DNA of 64,000 nt from Nostoc sp. JL33 (lineage in GTDB: Bacteria > Cyanobacteriota > Cyanobacteriia > Cyanobacteriales > Nostocaceae), in the NCBI RefSeq assembly GCF_017114985.1, contig NZ_JABXKP010000100.1:148761-212760 (forward strand), read 5' to 3'. Within the stretch, counting starts at the first letter, position 1, and each line of letters opens with the position of its first letter. Made by a program: the position numbers and the translations under genes. The notes under the pieces were generated by a model. It saw only the letters and a program-made list of their open reading frames with translations, did not search any database and was not told the DNA's origin. Positions 33,729 through 43,120 of this stretch are shown here, one piece after another.

Positions 33729-35819
33729 TTAAAAACTTCCAGGATTGTCATCAAGTGCCAGCAAGAAGTTAATCAGGTCTGTTTGCTGGTTGGAATTAAA
33801 CCCAGCCTGTCTATCTACGTAGAAGTAATGACCTGTGCCATCAAGGTTACTACGCACTAAACTAGGGTTAGCTTTGTTGGCTTTCACAACTAAGGCACGA
33901 AGATCACGATCAAGCAAGGCACGCAAGCTGCTAGCTGCATCGGCGGGTATACCAAGGCTTAGAGTGCCAGAAAGCCCTAAGCCACTCTTGTTAACAACTG
34001 TGAAACTACCATTTGAGTCAACTTTTAGGCTTCCTGCCCGTACTGCTGCACCACCATCATGCAAATATGGTGCGCTTACATAAAGACCACGCAAGGAAGC
34101 AGTTTTATAACCGCCTTTTGGCAATATACCTTTGGGTAGAGTTGTGGGAGTATCGGAAATACCCTGCGTTGGTAAATCCAGCACTTCAGCATTCGCAGGT
34201 ATGGGAACAGGAGTGTTAAAAGTGTATAGCTTGGGTGGTACTAACAATTTATTCAGCGCCAAGTGAGACTGGGCACGGGCTGGGTTAGTACGAATTTCAT
34301 CAATTGGATGAACTTTGTTGTCAGTAAAGAAGGGTGGAATATGGCAAGTTGCACAATTGGCTTTCTCAAATATTTTTGCGCCACGTTTAACAGAATTGCT
34401 GTTCAACGCTTGCCAGTTGTCCGAAGTCTGGTTAGCAGGTGGTACTAAGCTATTTTGGAAAGCAGACATAGCGTTGTCAGCAAATAAGAAAGAGCCACTG
34501 GCAATATCGCCCGACTTTCCACTATTCGGGCTGAAAATCAAACCGTTGCTTGTAAATAGATTGACTTGCAGATTTGGATAAGTTCCTGTGCCAGGAGCAG
34601 GAATTTGGTCTTCTAATTCTGCTTGTATAGGATTCGGTGCAATCACTTTGCGTAGCCACTCCGAGGGTTTTAGTGTCACTCCTTCTGGTAAACGTAGGCT
34701 TGGAACGGCAGCATTCTGAAGAAATGTACCAATATAAACTTCTGGGTCAATACCAAGAGTTTTTGAACTTAATTGAGCAGCTGCCAACAAGTTAATTTCT
34801 GAAGAATGGACAGCGCTGGTGAGAGAAGTCAGTCCAGCAAAGGGACCAACAGCCGAAGTTCCATCTGCACCATAAGGCTGATTCTTAAATGTGAATAAAC
34901 TGGGAATTTGGGTGGTGTTATTAATGCCATCTGGTGAACTCTCAAAATTACCAAAAGGTAAACCTAATAAGGCATCATCAAAAGCTTTTTCAAATTTTTC
35001 AGGATCTGGTAATCTTACTACATTACCTTTACTGTCAATAATAGTTTTGCCATTACCTTGGTATTGTGGGTCTAGGGGGTTGAATTTTGCGCGTGCAAAC
35101 GCAGCCGCTGAATTTGGCGCTAAGGCAAGAAAAAGGGGAAAGGCAATTTCGCTATTCGGGACTCCCGGAAGACGTTTACCTTCTTTGGAAAGAGTTACAT
35201 GACAAATTGCACAGGTAAAGTCACCATTAGGCGCACTTCCTACAATATTTCCTCCCTTGTCCACTTTTAAGCCTGTATTAATCACAGTTCCTTTGATAAA
35301 AGTCCGGCTACCTAAGGGGATATCCTTCAAGAGGGTAATTTGTAAGTTGTTCGTTGGCTGACCTTGCAAATTATAAATTGCTCTAGCATATTCTTCTGCA
35401 AGAATAGCAGAGCCTTGCCCAAGACCGAATACGCCTTGCAAACCAAATGTGTCGCCAATCTTACGGTTAAAGAATATATTTTCACCTTGCGCGATTAATT
35501 CCTGAGTAATTTTAACTGCTCCTACCCGTTGATAGGAAATGGGGTTATTAGGATCGAGTCCCTTATTTACAACTAGTTGTGATGCTTCTTGAGGACTCAG
35601 CAGTTTGCCGAAATAGTCGTAATAGCCTAGCGGTTGAGTCGGAGCAGGTTGCAAAAAGTCAATTTTTGCGAAAGCTGTTTGGCTTGTCATCAACCAATTT
35701 GATAACAAGATGCCAAAAACACTAATGATAAAAACGCAGATTAATAAGAAAATCTTGTTTTTTGAACTATACAATATCCTAAAGACACTAGTCTTAGGGT
35801 TCTTGTTTTTTTGTTTCAT
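33729..35819 (-). CDS. Exported diheme c-type cytochrome, peroxidase-like
   Basis: 696 residues. An N-terminal membrane segment (KIFLLICVFIISVFGILLSNWL) is a signal anchor. Two heme c sites: CAICH at 203-207 and CATCH at 489-493. The C-terminal part contains KTASLRGLYVSAPYLHDGGA, shared with the MauG/cytochrome c peroxidase and RoxA-like superfamily, where the His/Tyr region surrounds the active heme. Much longer than bacterial diheme peroxidases (about 330 residues), closer to RoxA-type proteins. Probably periplasmic or lumenal and membrane-tethered; the substrate is unknown. A monocistronic unit by spacing. Confidence 0.85.
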   Translation of the reverse strand: MKQKNKNPKTSVFRILYSSKNKIFLLICVFIISVFGILLSNWLMTSQTAFAKIDFLQPAPTQPLGYYDYFGKLLSPQEASQLVVNKGLDPNNPISYQRVGAVKITQELIAQGENIFFNRKIGDTFGLQGVFGLGQGSAILAEEYARAIYNLQGQPTNNLQITLLKDIPLGSRTFIKGTVINTGLKVDKGGNIVGSAPNGDFTCAICHVTLSKEGKRLPGVPNSEIAFPLFLALAPNSAAAFARAKFNPLDPQYQGNGKTIIDSKGNVVRLPDPEKFEKAFDDALLGLPFGNFESSPDGINNTTQIPSLFTFKNQPYGADGTSAVGPFAGLTSLTSAVHSSEINLLAAAQLSSKTLGIDPEVYIGTFLQNAAVPSLRLPEGVTLKPSEWLRKVIAPNPIQAELEDQIPAPGTGTYPNLQVNLFTSNGLIFSPNSGKSGDIASGSFLFADNAMSAFQNSLVPPANQTSDNWQALNSNSVKRGAKIFEKANCATCHIPPFFTDNKVHPIDEIRTNPARAQSHLALNKLLVPPKLYTFNTPVPIPANAEVLDLPTQGISDTPTTLPKGILPKGGYKTASLRGLYVSAPYLHDGGAAVRAGSLKVDSNGSFTVVNKSGLGLSGTLSLGIPADAASSLRALLDRDLRALVVKANKANPSLVRSNLDGTGHYFYVDRQAGFNSNQQTDLINFLLALDDNPGSF

Positions 35820-36032
35820 TGTGAGGTAGTGACTAAAAGCCTATAGGTAGGTATATCACACTCTTACGTAAATATATGTAATAGTGTGTTTAATTTTTTA
35901 TCAATTTGATCGCTTAATTAGTTGTTTATACTTATATTATATCTGCCCATAAAGCGATCGCTCGACATTGAACCTAAAGGCTTGCTTTCGCTACCTCCAG
36001 CCATTTTTTAATTCGTTTAACTCAGGCTAAAT

Positions 36033-36401
36033 TTAATGAATTCTCTCTTTGAGTAATTGTTCTTCTAAAGCAGCAATGCGATTGTATGCTGCTGTTAATT
36101 GCGCTGTCAGTCGTTGTATTTGAATTTCTGGTGTTATGTTATCTCCACCTTGACGATGCATATCTAGATAAATGCCATCTATCAAGACATCCTTGTGTTC
36201 CATTTCTGGATTTAAATTGTTACGTCTGAACTGGTAGCCACCAACTGCGCTATTTTCCTGATAATTATCTTTTGCTTGTGTATTCGCTAAAGAACACTCT
36301 GAGAAAGCTTGAGTGACTTTACTATCAAGCTGCTCAATCACTTGGCAGAGGGCATCCAGTTTTTTGCTTAAAGTCAGGATCTGCTGCTGTAATGGCTCCA
36401 T
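36033..36401 (-). CDS. Small coiled-coil protein, hypothetical
   Basis: 122 residues from ATG 36401. Helical N-terminus (LSKKLDALCQVIEQLDSKVT) and C-terminus (LTAQLTAAYNRIAALEEQLL) with heptad pattern; the middle is polar (VGGYQFRRNNLNPEMEHKDV). No known domain. Probably a dimeric cytoplasmic protein. The upstream 200 bp are AT-rich and promoter-like but no element is certain. Confidence 0.65.
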   Translation of the reverse strand: MEPLQQQILTLSKKLDALCQVIEQLDSKVTQAFSECSLANTQAKDNYQENSAVGGYQFRRNNLNPEMEHKDVLIDGIYLDMHRQGGDNITPEIQIQRLTAQLTAAYNRIAALEEQLLKERIH

Positions 36402-36756
36402 TTAATACCTTTATCCGTACATTTTCTCTATGTTATTCAATTTACTTGCAACCTTAACTATACTTAGGGATTATTTAAGTATTGATAATTTTTGGTGCAA
36501 ATGTGACATTTAAATGATTATTTCTAAATACAAGTAAAGATTTACTATAAGTACCACTAAGGAAATTTATGGAGAAAAATTCATCTTTAGGTAGTGATTT
36601 GCCGAAAAACTCCCTAATTTGAGTCAAATCTCAGATTTATCGGTATTACCAACAGAAAATACCGATAATTTTCCAACTCCAGTTTTTCAGCTAGTCAGCC
36701 TCTGATGAATCTCTGCTTAATATTAGGTATAATCAAAAATCTCAAATCCCAAATCA
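36402..36756. other. Intergenic, AT-rich, no feature resolved
   Basis: 355 bp between divergent genes. Nothing beyond AT-rich promoter-like DNA was seen. A weak inverted pair, taccgataat near 36659 and its partial complement ttatcggta near 36637, is too short to interpret. Confidence 0.5.
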
Positions 36757-37914
36757 ATGGATCGACGGACTTTTTTGCTAGGTACAAGTACATTGGCACT
36801 TTCACAACTGCTTTTTGGCTGTGGTGGAAACAAGCAGACGCAACTAAAAGTACAGTTATTAAAAGGTTCTATACCTGGTCAGGTGGTGAATCAGTTCCAC
36901 AAAGGTTTGCAGCACCAGGTGCAGTTAAAGTTTGCTCCAGTCGAACAGATACAGGATTTATTTCAGCAATTACAAAATTGGCAGCAGAAACCAAAAGCCA
37001 CCGATGAGCAGGGATGGAGCCGCTTTATACCCTTTAGGCAAGGTCAAAAAACGGCTGACGTAGACCTAATGACATTGGGAGATTACTGGCTAAAAGCAGC
37101 TATTGAGCAGAAATTGATTCAACCACTCCAAGAGTTAGAGGGAAACCAATTAAAGCAGTGGTCTGCTTTAGATGAAAGGTGGAAGAAACTGGTAGTGCGT
37201 AACGACGAAGGTAACTTGGACACTCAAGGAAAGGTCTGGGGTGCGCCTTATCGGTGGGGTAGCACGGTGATTGTTTATAACCGTGACAAATTGCGAAAAT
37301 TGGGATGGACACCCAAAGATTGGAGTGATTTGTGGCGCGATGGAATGCAGCAGCACATTTCTTTACTTAATCAACCACGAGAAGTTATTGGTCTGGTTTT
37401 AAAGAAGCTAGGAAAATCTTACAATACAGAGAATCTTGAACAAGTACCAGACTTGGAAAAGGAATTACAGACATTAAATCAACAGGTGAAGTTCTACAGT
37501 TCCAATAACTACTTGGAACCTCTAATTATGGGAGACACTTGGCTAGCCGTTGGTTGGTCAAGCGATGTACTGCCAGCTCTAGGACGTTATCCCGAACTTG
37601 CCGCAGTTATCCCTCAGTCAGGAACAGCAATCTGGGCAGACTTGTGGGTACGTCCGGCAGGTATTACTACGAGTACTTTATCAGATCAATGGATTGATTT
37701 TTGTTGGCAATCAAGCACAGCTAAACAAATATCGGTGCTGACCAAAAGTAATTCGCCAATTTCTACAAATATTGCCGCTTCCGATATCCAAGAACCATTA
37801 TGGAGTCTGTTGGAGAGCGATCGCAAAGTTTTCAATAAAAGTGAATTTTTGCTTCCCTTACCTCCATTAGCAATAAAACAATACGAGTCTTTATTCGCCA
37901 AAATTAAGGTTTAA
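36757..37914 (+). CDS. ABC transporter substrate-binding lipoprotein
   Basis: 385 residues. The signal peptide ends in a lipobox, SQLLFGC with Cys22 as lipidated residue, so the protein is periplasmic and membrane-anchored. The mature region is a family 1 solute-binding fold (PotD-like): VDLMTLGDYWLKAAIEQKLI, VWGAPYRWGSTVIVYNRDKL and GDTWLAVGWSSDVLPALGRY. The ligand is uncertain: polyamine, sugar or similar. No permease or ATPase genes adjoin. Confidence 0.87.
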   Translation: MDRRTFLLGTSTLALSQLLFGCGGNKQTQLKVQLLKGSIPGQVVNQFHKGLQHQVQLKFAPVEQIQDLFQQLQNWQQKPKATDEQGWSRFIPFRQGQKTADVDLMTLGDYWLKAAIEQKLIQPLQELEGNQLKQWSALDERWKKLVVRNDEGNLDTQGKVWGAPYRWGSTVIVYNRDKLRKLGWTPKDWSDLWRDGMQQHISLLNQPREVIGLVLKKLGKSYNTENLEQVPDLEKELQTLNQQVKFYSSNNYLEPLIMGDTWLAVGWSSDVLPALGRYPELAAVIPQSGTAIWADLWVRPAGITTSTLSDQWIDFCWQSSTAKQISVLTKSNSPISTNIAASDIQEPLWSLLESDRKVFNKSEFLLPLPPLAIKQYESLFAKIKV

Positions 37915-37918
37915 TATC

Positions 37919-38082
37919 AGAATTCAGAATTCAGGAGTCAGAATTCAGAATACGGGAAAGGTATTATATACGAGTCGGGCGATCGCTTTTAGCGTCTCCC
38001 GTTCTCCCTCACGCGCGTGGCTAGCGCCTACGGTAGAATGAGCGTTAAAAGAATGGCTGTAGGGAGAAGACCGCACTTTGAG
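37919..38082. repeat. Short intergenic repeats
   Basis: cagaatt heptamers (37919-37955) and a GC-rich dispersed-repeat-like run with tcacgcgcgtggctagcgc near 38010. No gene. Confidence 0.6.
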
Positions 38083-40329
38083 CTAAATCCCCCACTCAAA
38101 GATTGCTGAATTCTGAATTTTGAATTCTTCTTCGTTTAATACATTCACAACCATAGCAATCAATTTAGTGGGGTCAATTGGCTTAGATAAATGCTGCTGA
38201 AATCCTGCTCTTAGCGCTTCTAGGCGGTCTTCCTCTCGCGTGTATGCTGTTAAAGCGATCGCCGGAATCCGTCCGCCTTTTTCTGGTTCCAAAGAGCGCA
38301 GTTTCCGAATCAGCGTATAACCATCTTGCTCTGACATGCCGATGTCGCTAATCAGGATATCTGGTTTTGCTTGTTCAACTACTGCTAGCGCTTCCTCAAC
38401 TGATGCTACCGCAGTGGTAACTGCCCCATACTCCTCAAACATAAAACTGAGAAAGTTACGGGTATCTGCTTCATCATCTACAATTAAAACTCTTAATCCA
38501 GCAAGGGGCATCGAAGCCACAGGGGAAGAAATTTCTCCTGCTGCTTGTCCATTCCACCTGCTACCCCTATTATCTTGTAGCAGTGGCAGTCTCACAGTAA
38601 AGGTTGCTCCTTGTCCTGTGCCTAAACTTTGGGCAAAAATTGTACCTTTGTGCAGTTCCACTAGATGGCGAACTATGGCTAGTCCGAGTCCTAGTCCATT
38701 GTGCGATCGCGTTGTGGTACTGTCTGCTTGCCGGAAACGCTCAAATACTTTGGGTAAAAACTCGGAACTGATGCCAATACCCGTATCGATAACTTCAATT
38801 TGGGCGTACTGAGATTTTAGATTTTGAGATTTTGCGGGAAGTCTGAGGCTCGGCTCCCGACCATCAGAACTTTCCACGACGGATTTTAGATTACTGCTTT
38901 CATCAGTGTTTGAATCGAAATTTTTACCAGCAGAACCCAATCCAAAATCTTTCGACTGAGCGCTCACGCCGTTCGCGTAGGGTTCCGCAGGAAAGTCTGA
39001 AATCAAAAATCCAAAATGGGCAGATAGCCTGACTTCTACTCTGCCACCCTTAGGGGTAAACTTAATCGCATTAGTTAGTAGGTTCCAGACAACTTGCTGT
39101 AAACGGGCTGGATCGCCATAAACTGACCCTATCGAAGTATCCAGGACAGTATTTAACTTAATATCTTTTGGTTCTGCAAGGGGACGCACTGCTTCTAAGG
39201 CTGCTTCCATCACTGAGATCAGATTCACCGCAGCGACATTTAACCGCAGTTGACCACGGATAATCCGGGATACATCTAAGATATCCTCAATTAGTTGCAT
39301 CTGAGATGTAGCATTGCGTTCGATCGCTTCCAAGGCGCGGGAAGTGGCTTTGTCGTCAAGTTTCTTCGAGCGGAGGATTTTTGACCAGCCCAGCATTGAG
39401 GTTAGGGGTGTGCGGAGTTCATGGGAGAGAACGGCGAGAAACTCATCTTTCATCCGATTTGCTGCTTCTGCTTCCTGTCTTGCCGTCTGTTCTCGAATCA
39501 CTTGAGCGCGGACTTCTTCTGCTTGTTTGCGTTCAGTAATATCTTCCAGGGTGCCTACATATCCCAGCAATTCTCCTTGACCAGAAAGCATCGGTGATGA
39601 GCGAACCTGAACCCAACGGATGCTACCGTGAGCTGTTTGAAACCGAAACTCTTCAGAGTAGTCGTGACCTTGACAAATGTACACAGACCAACTAGTAACT
39701 GCTCGTTCTCTATCTTCTGGATGAACAGATTCTAGCCATCTCTTTTCTAAACTCTCTGCCGCTTTCAAGCCACAAATTGCCTGATACCGAGGATTAGTAT
39801 ACCTACAGCCTCCTTCAGTATCAATTTCAAAAATGCCAACGGGTGAACAGGTACTCAGCGATCGCAATCGTTCTTCACTTTGCCTGAGTTCTGCATTCAC
39901 AGCTACCAGCTGCGCTGCTTGTTGCTTGACGGCTTCTGTTTTCTTAAATAGTTCTACAAATACTGTGACTTTAGAAGTCAAAATATTAGGGTCTAATGGT
40001 TTGAGCAAATAATCAACTGCACCCAAGGCATAGCCTTTAAATAGCATTTGGTCGCTGGTGCTAAAAGCGGTGAGAAAGATAATTGGAGTGTGACGCGATC
40101 GCCCCCGATTGCGAATCAAGGTTGCAGTTTCAAAGCCATCCATCCCTGGCATTTGCACATCCAGCAAAATTACTGCAAAGTCTTGATGCAGCAGACACCT
40201 CAAAGCTTCTTCCCCAGAAGTAGCTCTCACCAGATTCTCCCCTAGTTTTTCTAGGATTGCTTCTAGTGCTAGCAAATTTTCTAGTTTATCATCCACTAGG
40301 AGGATGTTTACTTTGGGTTCCATCTGCAT
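38083..40329 (-). CDS. Hybrid histidine kinase (REC-PAS-HisKA-HATPase-REC) with an insertion in the ATPase domain
   Basis: Start set at ATG 40329 (MQMEPKVNILLVDD), 4 nt after the cheB stop; the upstream TTG would overlap cheB. Order: receiver 1 (ILLDVQMPGMDGFETA), PAS with PAC, HisKA (LSHELRTPLTSMLGWSKIL, phospho-His303), HATPase (NLLTNAIKFTPKGGRVEV, IDTGIGISSEFL, GLGLGLAIV), receiver 2 (LISDIGMSEQDGYTL). Between RVEVRLSAHFG and AQIEVIDTG, about 66 residues (nt 38811-39010) are encoded by repeat-like intergenic DNA, yet the frame is kept. Activity may be reduced. Pairing with CheB, and with CheR at 47703, suggests a sensory methylation-linked system. Confidence 0.92.
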   Translation of the reverse strand: MQMEPKVNILLVDDKLENLLALEAILEKLGENLVRATSGEEALRCLLHQDFAVILLDVQMPGMDGFETATLIRNRGRSRHTPIIFLTAFSTSDQMLFKGYALGAVDYLLKPLDPNILTSKVTVFVELFKKTEAVKQQAAQLVAVNAELRQSEERLRSLSTCSPVGIFEIDTEGGCRYTNPRYQAICGLKAAESLEKRWLESVHPEDRERAVTSWSVYICQGHDYSEEFRFQTAHGSIRWVQVRSSPMLSGQGELLGYVGTLEDITERKQAEEVRAQVIREQTARQEAEAANRMKDEFLAVLSHELRTPLTSMLGWSKILRSKKLDDKATSRALEAIERNATSQMQLIEDILDVSRIIRGQLRLNVAAVNLISVMEAALEAVRPLAEPKDIKLNTVLDTSIGSVYGDPARLQQVVWNLLTNAIKFTPKGGRVEVRLSAHFGFLISDFPAEPYANGVSAQSKDFGLGSAGKNFDSNTDESSNLKSVVESSDGREPSLRLPAKSQNLKSQYAQIEVIDTGIGISSEFLPKVFERFRQADSTTTRSHNGLGLGLAIVRHLVELHKGTIFAQSLGTGQGATFTVRLPLLQDNRGSRWNGQAAGEISSPVASMPLAGLRVLIVDDEADTRNFLSFMFEEYGAVTTAVASVEEALAVVEQAKPDILISDIGMSEQDGYTLIRKLRSLEPEKGGRIPAIALTAYTREEDRLEALRAGFQQHLSKPIDPTKLIAMVVNVLNEEEFKIQNSAIFEWGI
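38811..39010 (-). repeat. In-frame repeat insertion within the HATPase domain
   Basis: The stretch holds strings typical of intergenic repeats here (gattttagattttgagatttt, as in 41790-41890; gttcgcg and gtagggttccg, as near 57950). Its translation is low-complexity (FPAEPYANGVSAQSKD... SSDGREPSLRLPAKSQNLKS) and matches no part of HATPase domains. Length keeps the frame. Confidence 0.7.
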
Positions 40330-40333
40330 GGGT

Positions 40334-40921
40334 TTATTTCCGTGATGAGTGACAAAGCTTGACCATTTGGGAAGCAATGTTTGAGAGTGTCAAAATCCAG
40401 TCTACTGCAACAGCAGAAATTGCTGCTTCTGGCATAATATCGCTCTGGGCTGTGGCCGGTTCCTGTACAATCGTAAGCCCTCCCCGTGCTTTTATTTTCT
40501 TAAGACCTTGCACACCATCTTGATTTGCTCCTGTCAATATTACACCGATGACTTCCTCATTGTAGACATCGGCTGCTGACTCAAACAACACATCAATAGA
40601 TGGCCTGGCATAGGAAACAGGCTGATCAGTCGAGAGAGCAAAGTGATCTAGTTCAACCAGCAAGTGATAATCTGCTGGAGCTAGGTAGATATGTCCTGAT
40701 AGTATTTCGTCTTTGTCTTCCACTTCTCGAATCGGCAACAAAGCGGATTCTTGTAATAACTCCAGGAGTGTATTGTTAGACTCCTTGTGACGGTGTTGCA
40801 CAATCGCGATCGGCACTAGGAAGTCTGCTGGTAAGTTCCCCAGGATAATTTTTAATGCTGATAATCCGCCCAAAGAAGTACCAATCACCACAATTTTAAA
40901 TGACACTTGTTTAGTCTTCAC
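40334..40921 (-). CDS. cheB: Standalone CheB methylesterase domain protein
   Basis: 195 residues, the CheB catalytic domain without a receiver. The triad is visible: Ser in VIGTSLGGLSAL, His in IVQHRHKES and Asp in LTGANQDGVQGL. Deamidates or demethylates glutamates on chemoreceptor-like proteins. GTG start 40921. Directly upstream of the hybrid kinase and probably co-transcribed; lacking its own receiver, it may be controlled by that kinase. Confidence 0.92.
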   Translation of the reverse strand: MKTKQVSFKIVVIGTSLGGLSALKIILGNLPADFLVPIAIVQHRHKESNNTLLELLQESALLPIREVEDKDEILSGHIYLAPADYHLLVELDHFALSTDQPVSYARPSIDVLFESAADVYNEEVIGVILTGANQDGVQGLKKIKARGGLTIVQEPATAQSDIMPEAAISAVAVDWILTLSNIASQMVKLCHSSRK

Positions 40922-41003
40922 ACCTGTAGAATGTGGGTTTTAATCTTAGAGGATGTTTGAAAAGTATTGTAATAGTGTAATTCTTTACTACGTAAACTCT
41001 CAT

Positions 41004-41095
41004 CACCTCCGCGGACTAAAGATAAAATCAAGGGTTTTTAACCCACGGAGGTGGGTTTTGTTTGTATAGCCGCGACTTCTAGTCGCCAGGGCTAG
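41004..41095. repeat. Dispersed repeat with terminator-like hairpin
   Basis: Hairpin aacccac-ggag-gtgggtt at 41040-41057 followed by ttgtttgt; the left side cacctccgcgg (41004-) is complementary to the ccacggaggtg in it. The tail gcgacttctagtcgc is a further short palindrome. Confidence 0.6.
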
Positions 41096-41734
41096 TATGA
41101 ATTGAGACTTTCCAATCTTCTTAGTGTGACTTGATGGCTTATAAACATTCTTTCAGCATTCTCCAGTTCTACCACAGCTACTAACTTGCCTTGATTCGCT
41201 TTTATACCAAATACTCAAAATTATCAAAAAGATGGGTCTAAAACCCTGCCCTTCTAGGACGGCTTTAAGTTTTGTGGCTCTTGTCTTTATCCCCGTTACA
41301 AAACTGTACTTCTTTGAACGACTTCTTTAAATATTTTTGTCATTTGCATTACAATTAAATATTTTATCATTGTAAATTACCTGACATCTAAATATTATAT
41401 TTAGGCTTTTTAAAATCTCCATTAATGACAGAATCGATACATTGTGAAAATATTTATTTGCTAAATAATTGACTTTTAAAAGTTTAATCTTTATTGTTTT
41501 GACAATTCATAAAAATTTACCTAAGCTAAAAGATAGGTTAAGCAAATCAACAAACGACAGCGATTTGGTTTAGCTACATCAAAAATTGCTGTTGCAGACT
41601 ATTGGTATGAAAAAATTAATCGCAAGCAAATTTATTCAATGTAGGCAAGTTTACTATATTTGTCTACAAAAAGCTAAGAGATGATTAAGCGTATTGCACC
41701 GCGCAGATATTGAACAGATTCTGGTCAATTATGG

Positions 41735-41768
41735 ATGGATACTTGTGGTGATGTTAGTGAGTATCCAT
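41735..41768. promoter_or_regulatory. Inverted repeat upstream of the oxidase operon, possible operator
   Basis: Perfect 9-bp arms atggatact (41735-41743) and agtatccat (41760-41768) with a 16-bp spacer, about 170 bp before the first gene. Consistent with a dimeric regulator site or an RNA hairpin; not an NtcA consensus. Confidence 0.3.
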
Positions 41769-41938
41769 GAATCATTGAAGTTTGACTAGCGATTTTAGAT
41801 TTGGGATTTTAGATTTGGGATTAGGGTCTTCTGGTTTATCTCTCGTCAGGGGCGGAATAAATCTAAAATCCAAAATTGGCAATCCAAAATCCTTGCATTG
41901 ATTGACCAAAGTGCGGTAGATATGTCCAGGAGAATACA

Positions 41939-42439
41939 ATGCTTGAGTATTTGACATCTTTGAACGACCACAATTTACCCTATCCAGATACGATTCATCC
42001 CATCGTTGTCCACTTCGTAATTGCGATGGTATTGTTTTCCTTTTTCTGCGATGTAGTTGGCTATTTTACTGGTAAAGCCAGTCTTTTTGAGGTGAGTTGG
42101 TGGAATATGGTAGTTGCCACGATCGCCATCTTCGTCGCGATCATTTTTGGTCAGTTTGAAGCGGGTTTAGCACAACCTTACAGCCTCGCTAAATCGGTGC
42201 TGAATTTGCATACGCTGATTGGTTGGTCACTTTCGGGAATCATCACGGCAATTACAGCTTGGCGTTATGTAATTCGTGCCCGCAACCCGCAAAAAGTACC
42301 AATTTATTATTTGGGAGCCGGGTTAATTTTGACTTTGATAATTGGCTTGCAGGTATATCTCGGAGATGAACTTGTTTGGGTGTATGGATTGCATACAGTG
42401 CCAGTAGTGGAAGCAGTAAAGGATGGTCTGTTGCGATGA
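41939..42439 (+). CDS. DUF2231 membrane protein, first of the oxidase operon
   Basis: 166 residues, four membrane helices. The DUF2231 signature HPIVVHFVIAMVLFSFFCDV holds two conserved histidines that could bind a metal or heme, with NLHTLIGWSLSG on a later helix. AGGAG 7 nt before ATG 41939. The last codons overlap the next gene (ATGA). In cyanobacteria, paired DUF2231 genes precede the oxidase genes of the alternate (cox3-type) cluster; an accessory or electron-input role is plausible. Confidence 0.88.
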   Translation: MLEYLTSLNDHNLPYPDTIHPIVVHFVIAMVLFSFFCDVVGYFTGKASLFEVSWWNMVVATIAIFVAIIFGQFEAGLAQPYSLAKSVLNLHTLIGWSLSGIITAITAWRYVIRARNPQKVPIYYLGAGLILTLIIGLQVYLGDELVWVYGLHTVPVVEAVKDGLLR

Positions 42440-43053
42440 ACTCAGAATTAATTGACCAATTGAGCGGCTCTCTAGGCGCAAACGGATTACCTTACACAAT
42501 TCCCATTCATCCCAACTTAGTCCATCTGACAATAGGTTTGTTCATCATTGGGATGACCTTTGATATTGTTGGTGTTCTGTTCCCCTTTGAAAAATGGGTC
42601 TTCAAATTTTTAGCAATTACTGTGGAACGTGAGAACTTATTTGATGTTGGCTGGTACAACATGCTAGCTGCGAGCATCATCACATTTTTCACAGTGGCAG
42701 CAGGCTTTTACGAAATGCTGTTGGCAACACCAGCAGCTGATATGAAAAGTGCCTGGGGATTGCAGGCAATGGAAACTATGCTTTGGCATGGTGTAGGTGG
42801 TGTGTTCTTATTAGCGCTGATTGTTGTCCTGACCATCTGGAGAGCATGGCAGCGCTTCGTTTGGGCCAAACAAGAATATAAACAGACAGATAGAGAAGTG
42901 CAATGGATCTATCTGTTTGCAGGCATAGCAATCATGTTCATTCTGTACGTCCACGGGACACTAGGGGCGCAAATGGCTGCTGAGTTTGGCGTACACAATA
43001 CAGCAGATAATTTGCTGCGATCGCACCAAGACCTCAACACAACACTCAAATAA
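42436..43053 (+). CDS. DUF2231 membrane protein, second of the oxidase operon
   Basis: 205 residues from ATG 42436, overlapping the previous stop by 4 bp, so translation is coupled; the longer upstream frame is rejected. Conserved IPIHPNLVHLTIGLFIIGMT and METMLWHGVGGVFLLAL carry histidines on two helices. Paralogue of the upstream gene. Inner or thylakoid membrane. Confidence 0.88.
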   Translation: MNSELIDQLSGSLGANGLPYTIPIHPNLVHLTIGLFIIGMTFDIVGVLFPFEKWVFKFLAITVERENLFDVGWYNMLAASIITFFTVAAGFYEMLLATPAADMKSAWGLQAMETMLWHGVGGVFLLALIVVLTIWRAWQRFVWAKQEYKQTDREVQWIYLFAGIAIMFILYVHGTLGAQMAAEFGVHNTADNLLRSHQDLNTTLK

Positions 43054-43120
43054 GTCATTTGTCAAAATTCCTTTGTTTAAAGTTACTAACCATCGACCAA
43101 TGACCAATGACCAATAACTA

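Larger units (their letters stand above)
40922..41938. other. Long intergenic region upstream of the oxidase operon
   Basis: 1017 bp without a supported gene. Contents: a repeat/terminator at 41004-41095, an AT-rich middle, an inverted repeat at 41735-41768 and a stretch at 41785-41895 rich in attttagatttggg and its complement (aaaatccaaaat), a common intergenic repeat. The oxidase operon promoter is expected here. Confidence 0.55.

Noticed and set aside
36757-37914. Pairing of the solute-binding lipoprotein with the sugar permease at 22745
   Set aside because: They are 13 kb apart, with no shared operon or evidence of a common ligand.
40330-40377. TTG start for the hybrid kinase
   Set aside because: It would overlap cheB, while ATG 40329 directly precedes the receiver domain.
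41700-43120. NtcA sites (GTA-N8-TAC) for heterocyst control of the oxidase operon
   Set aside because: I found no convincing match upstream of either the first DUF2231 gene or ctaC.
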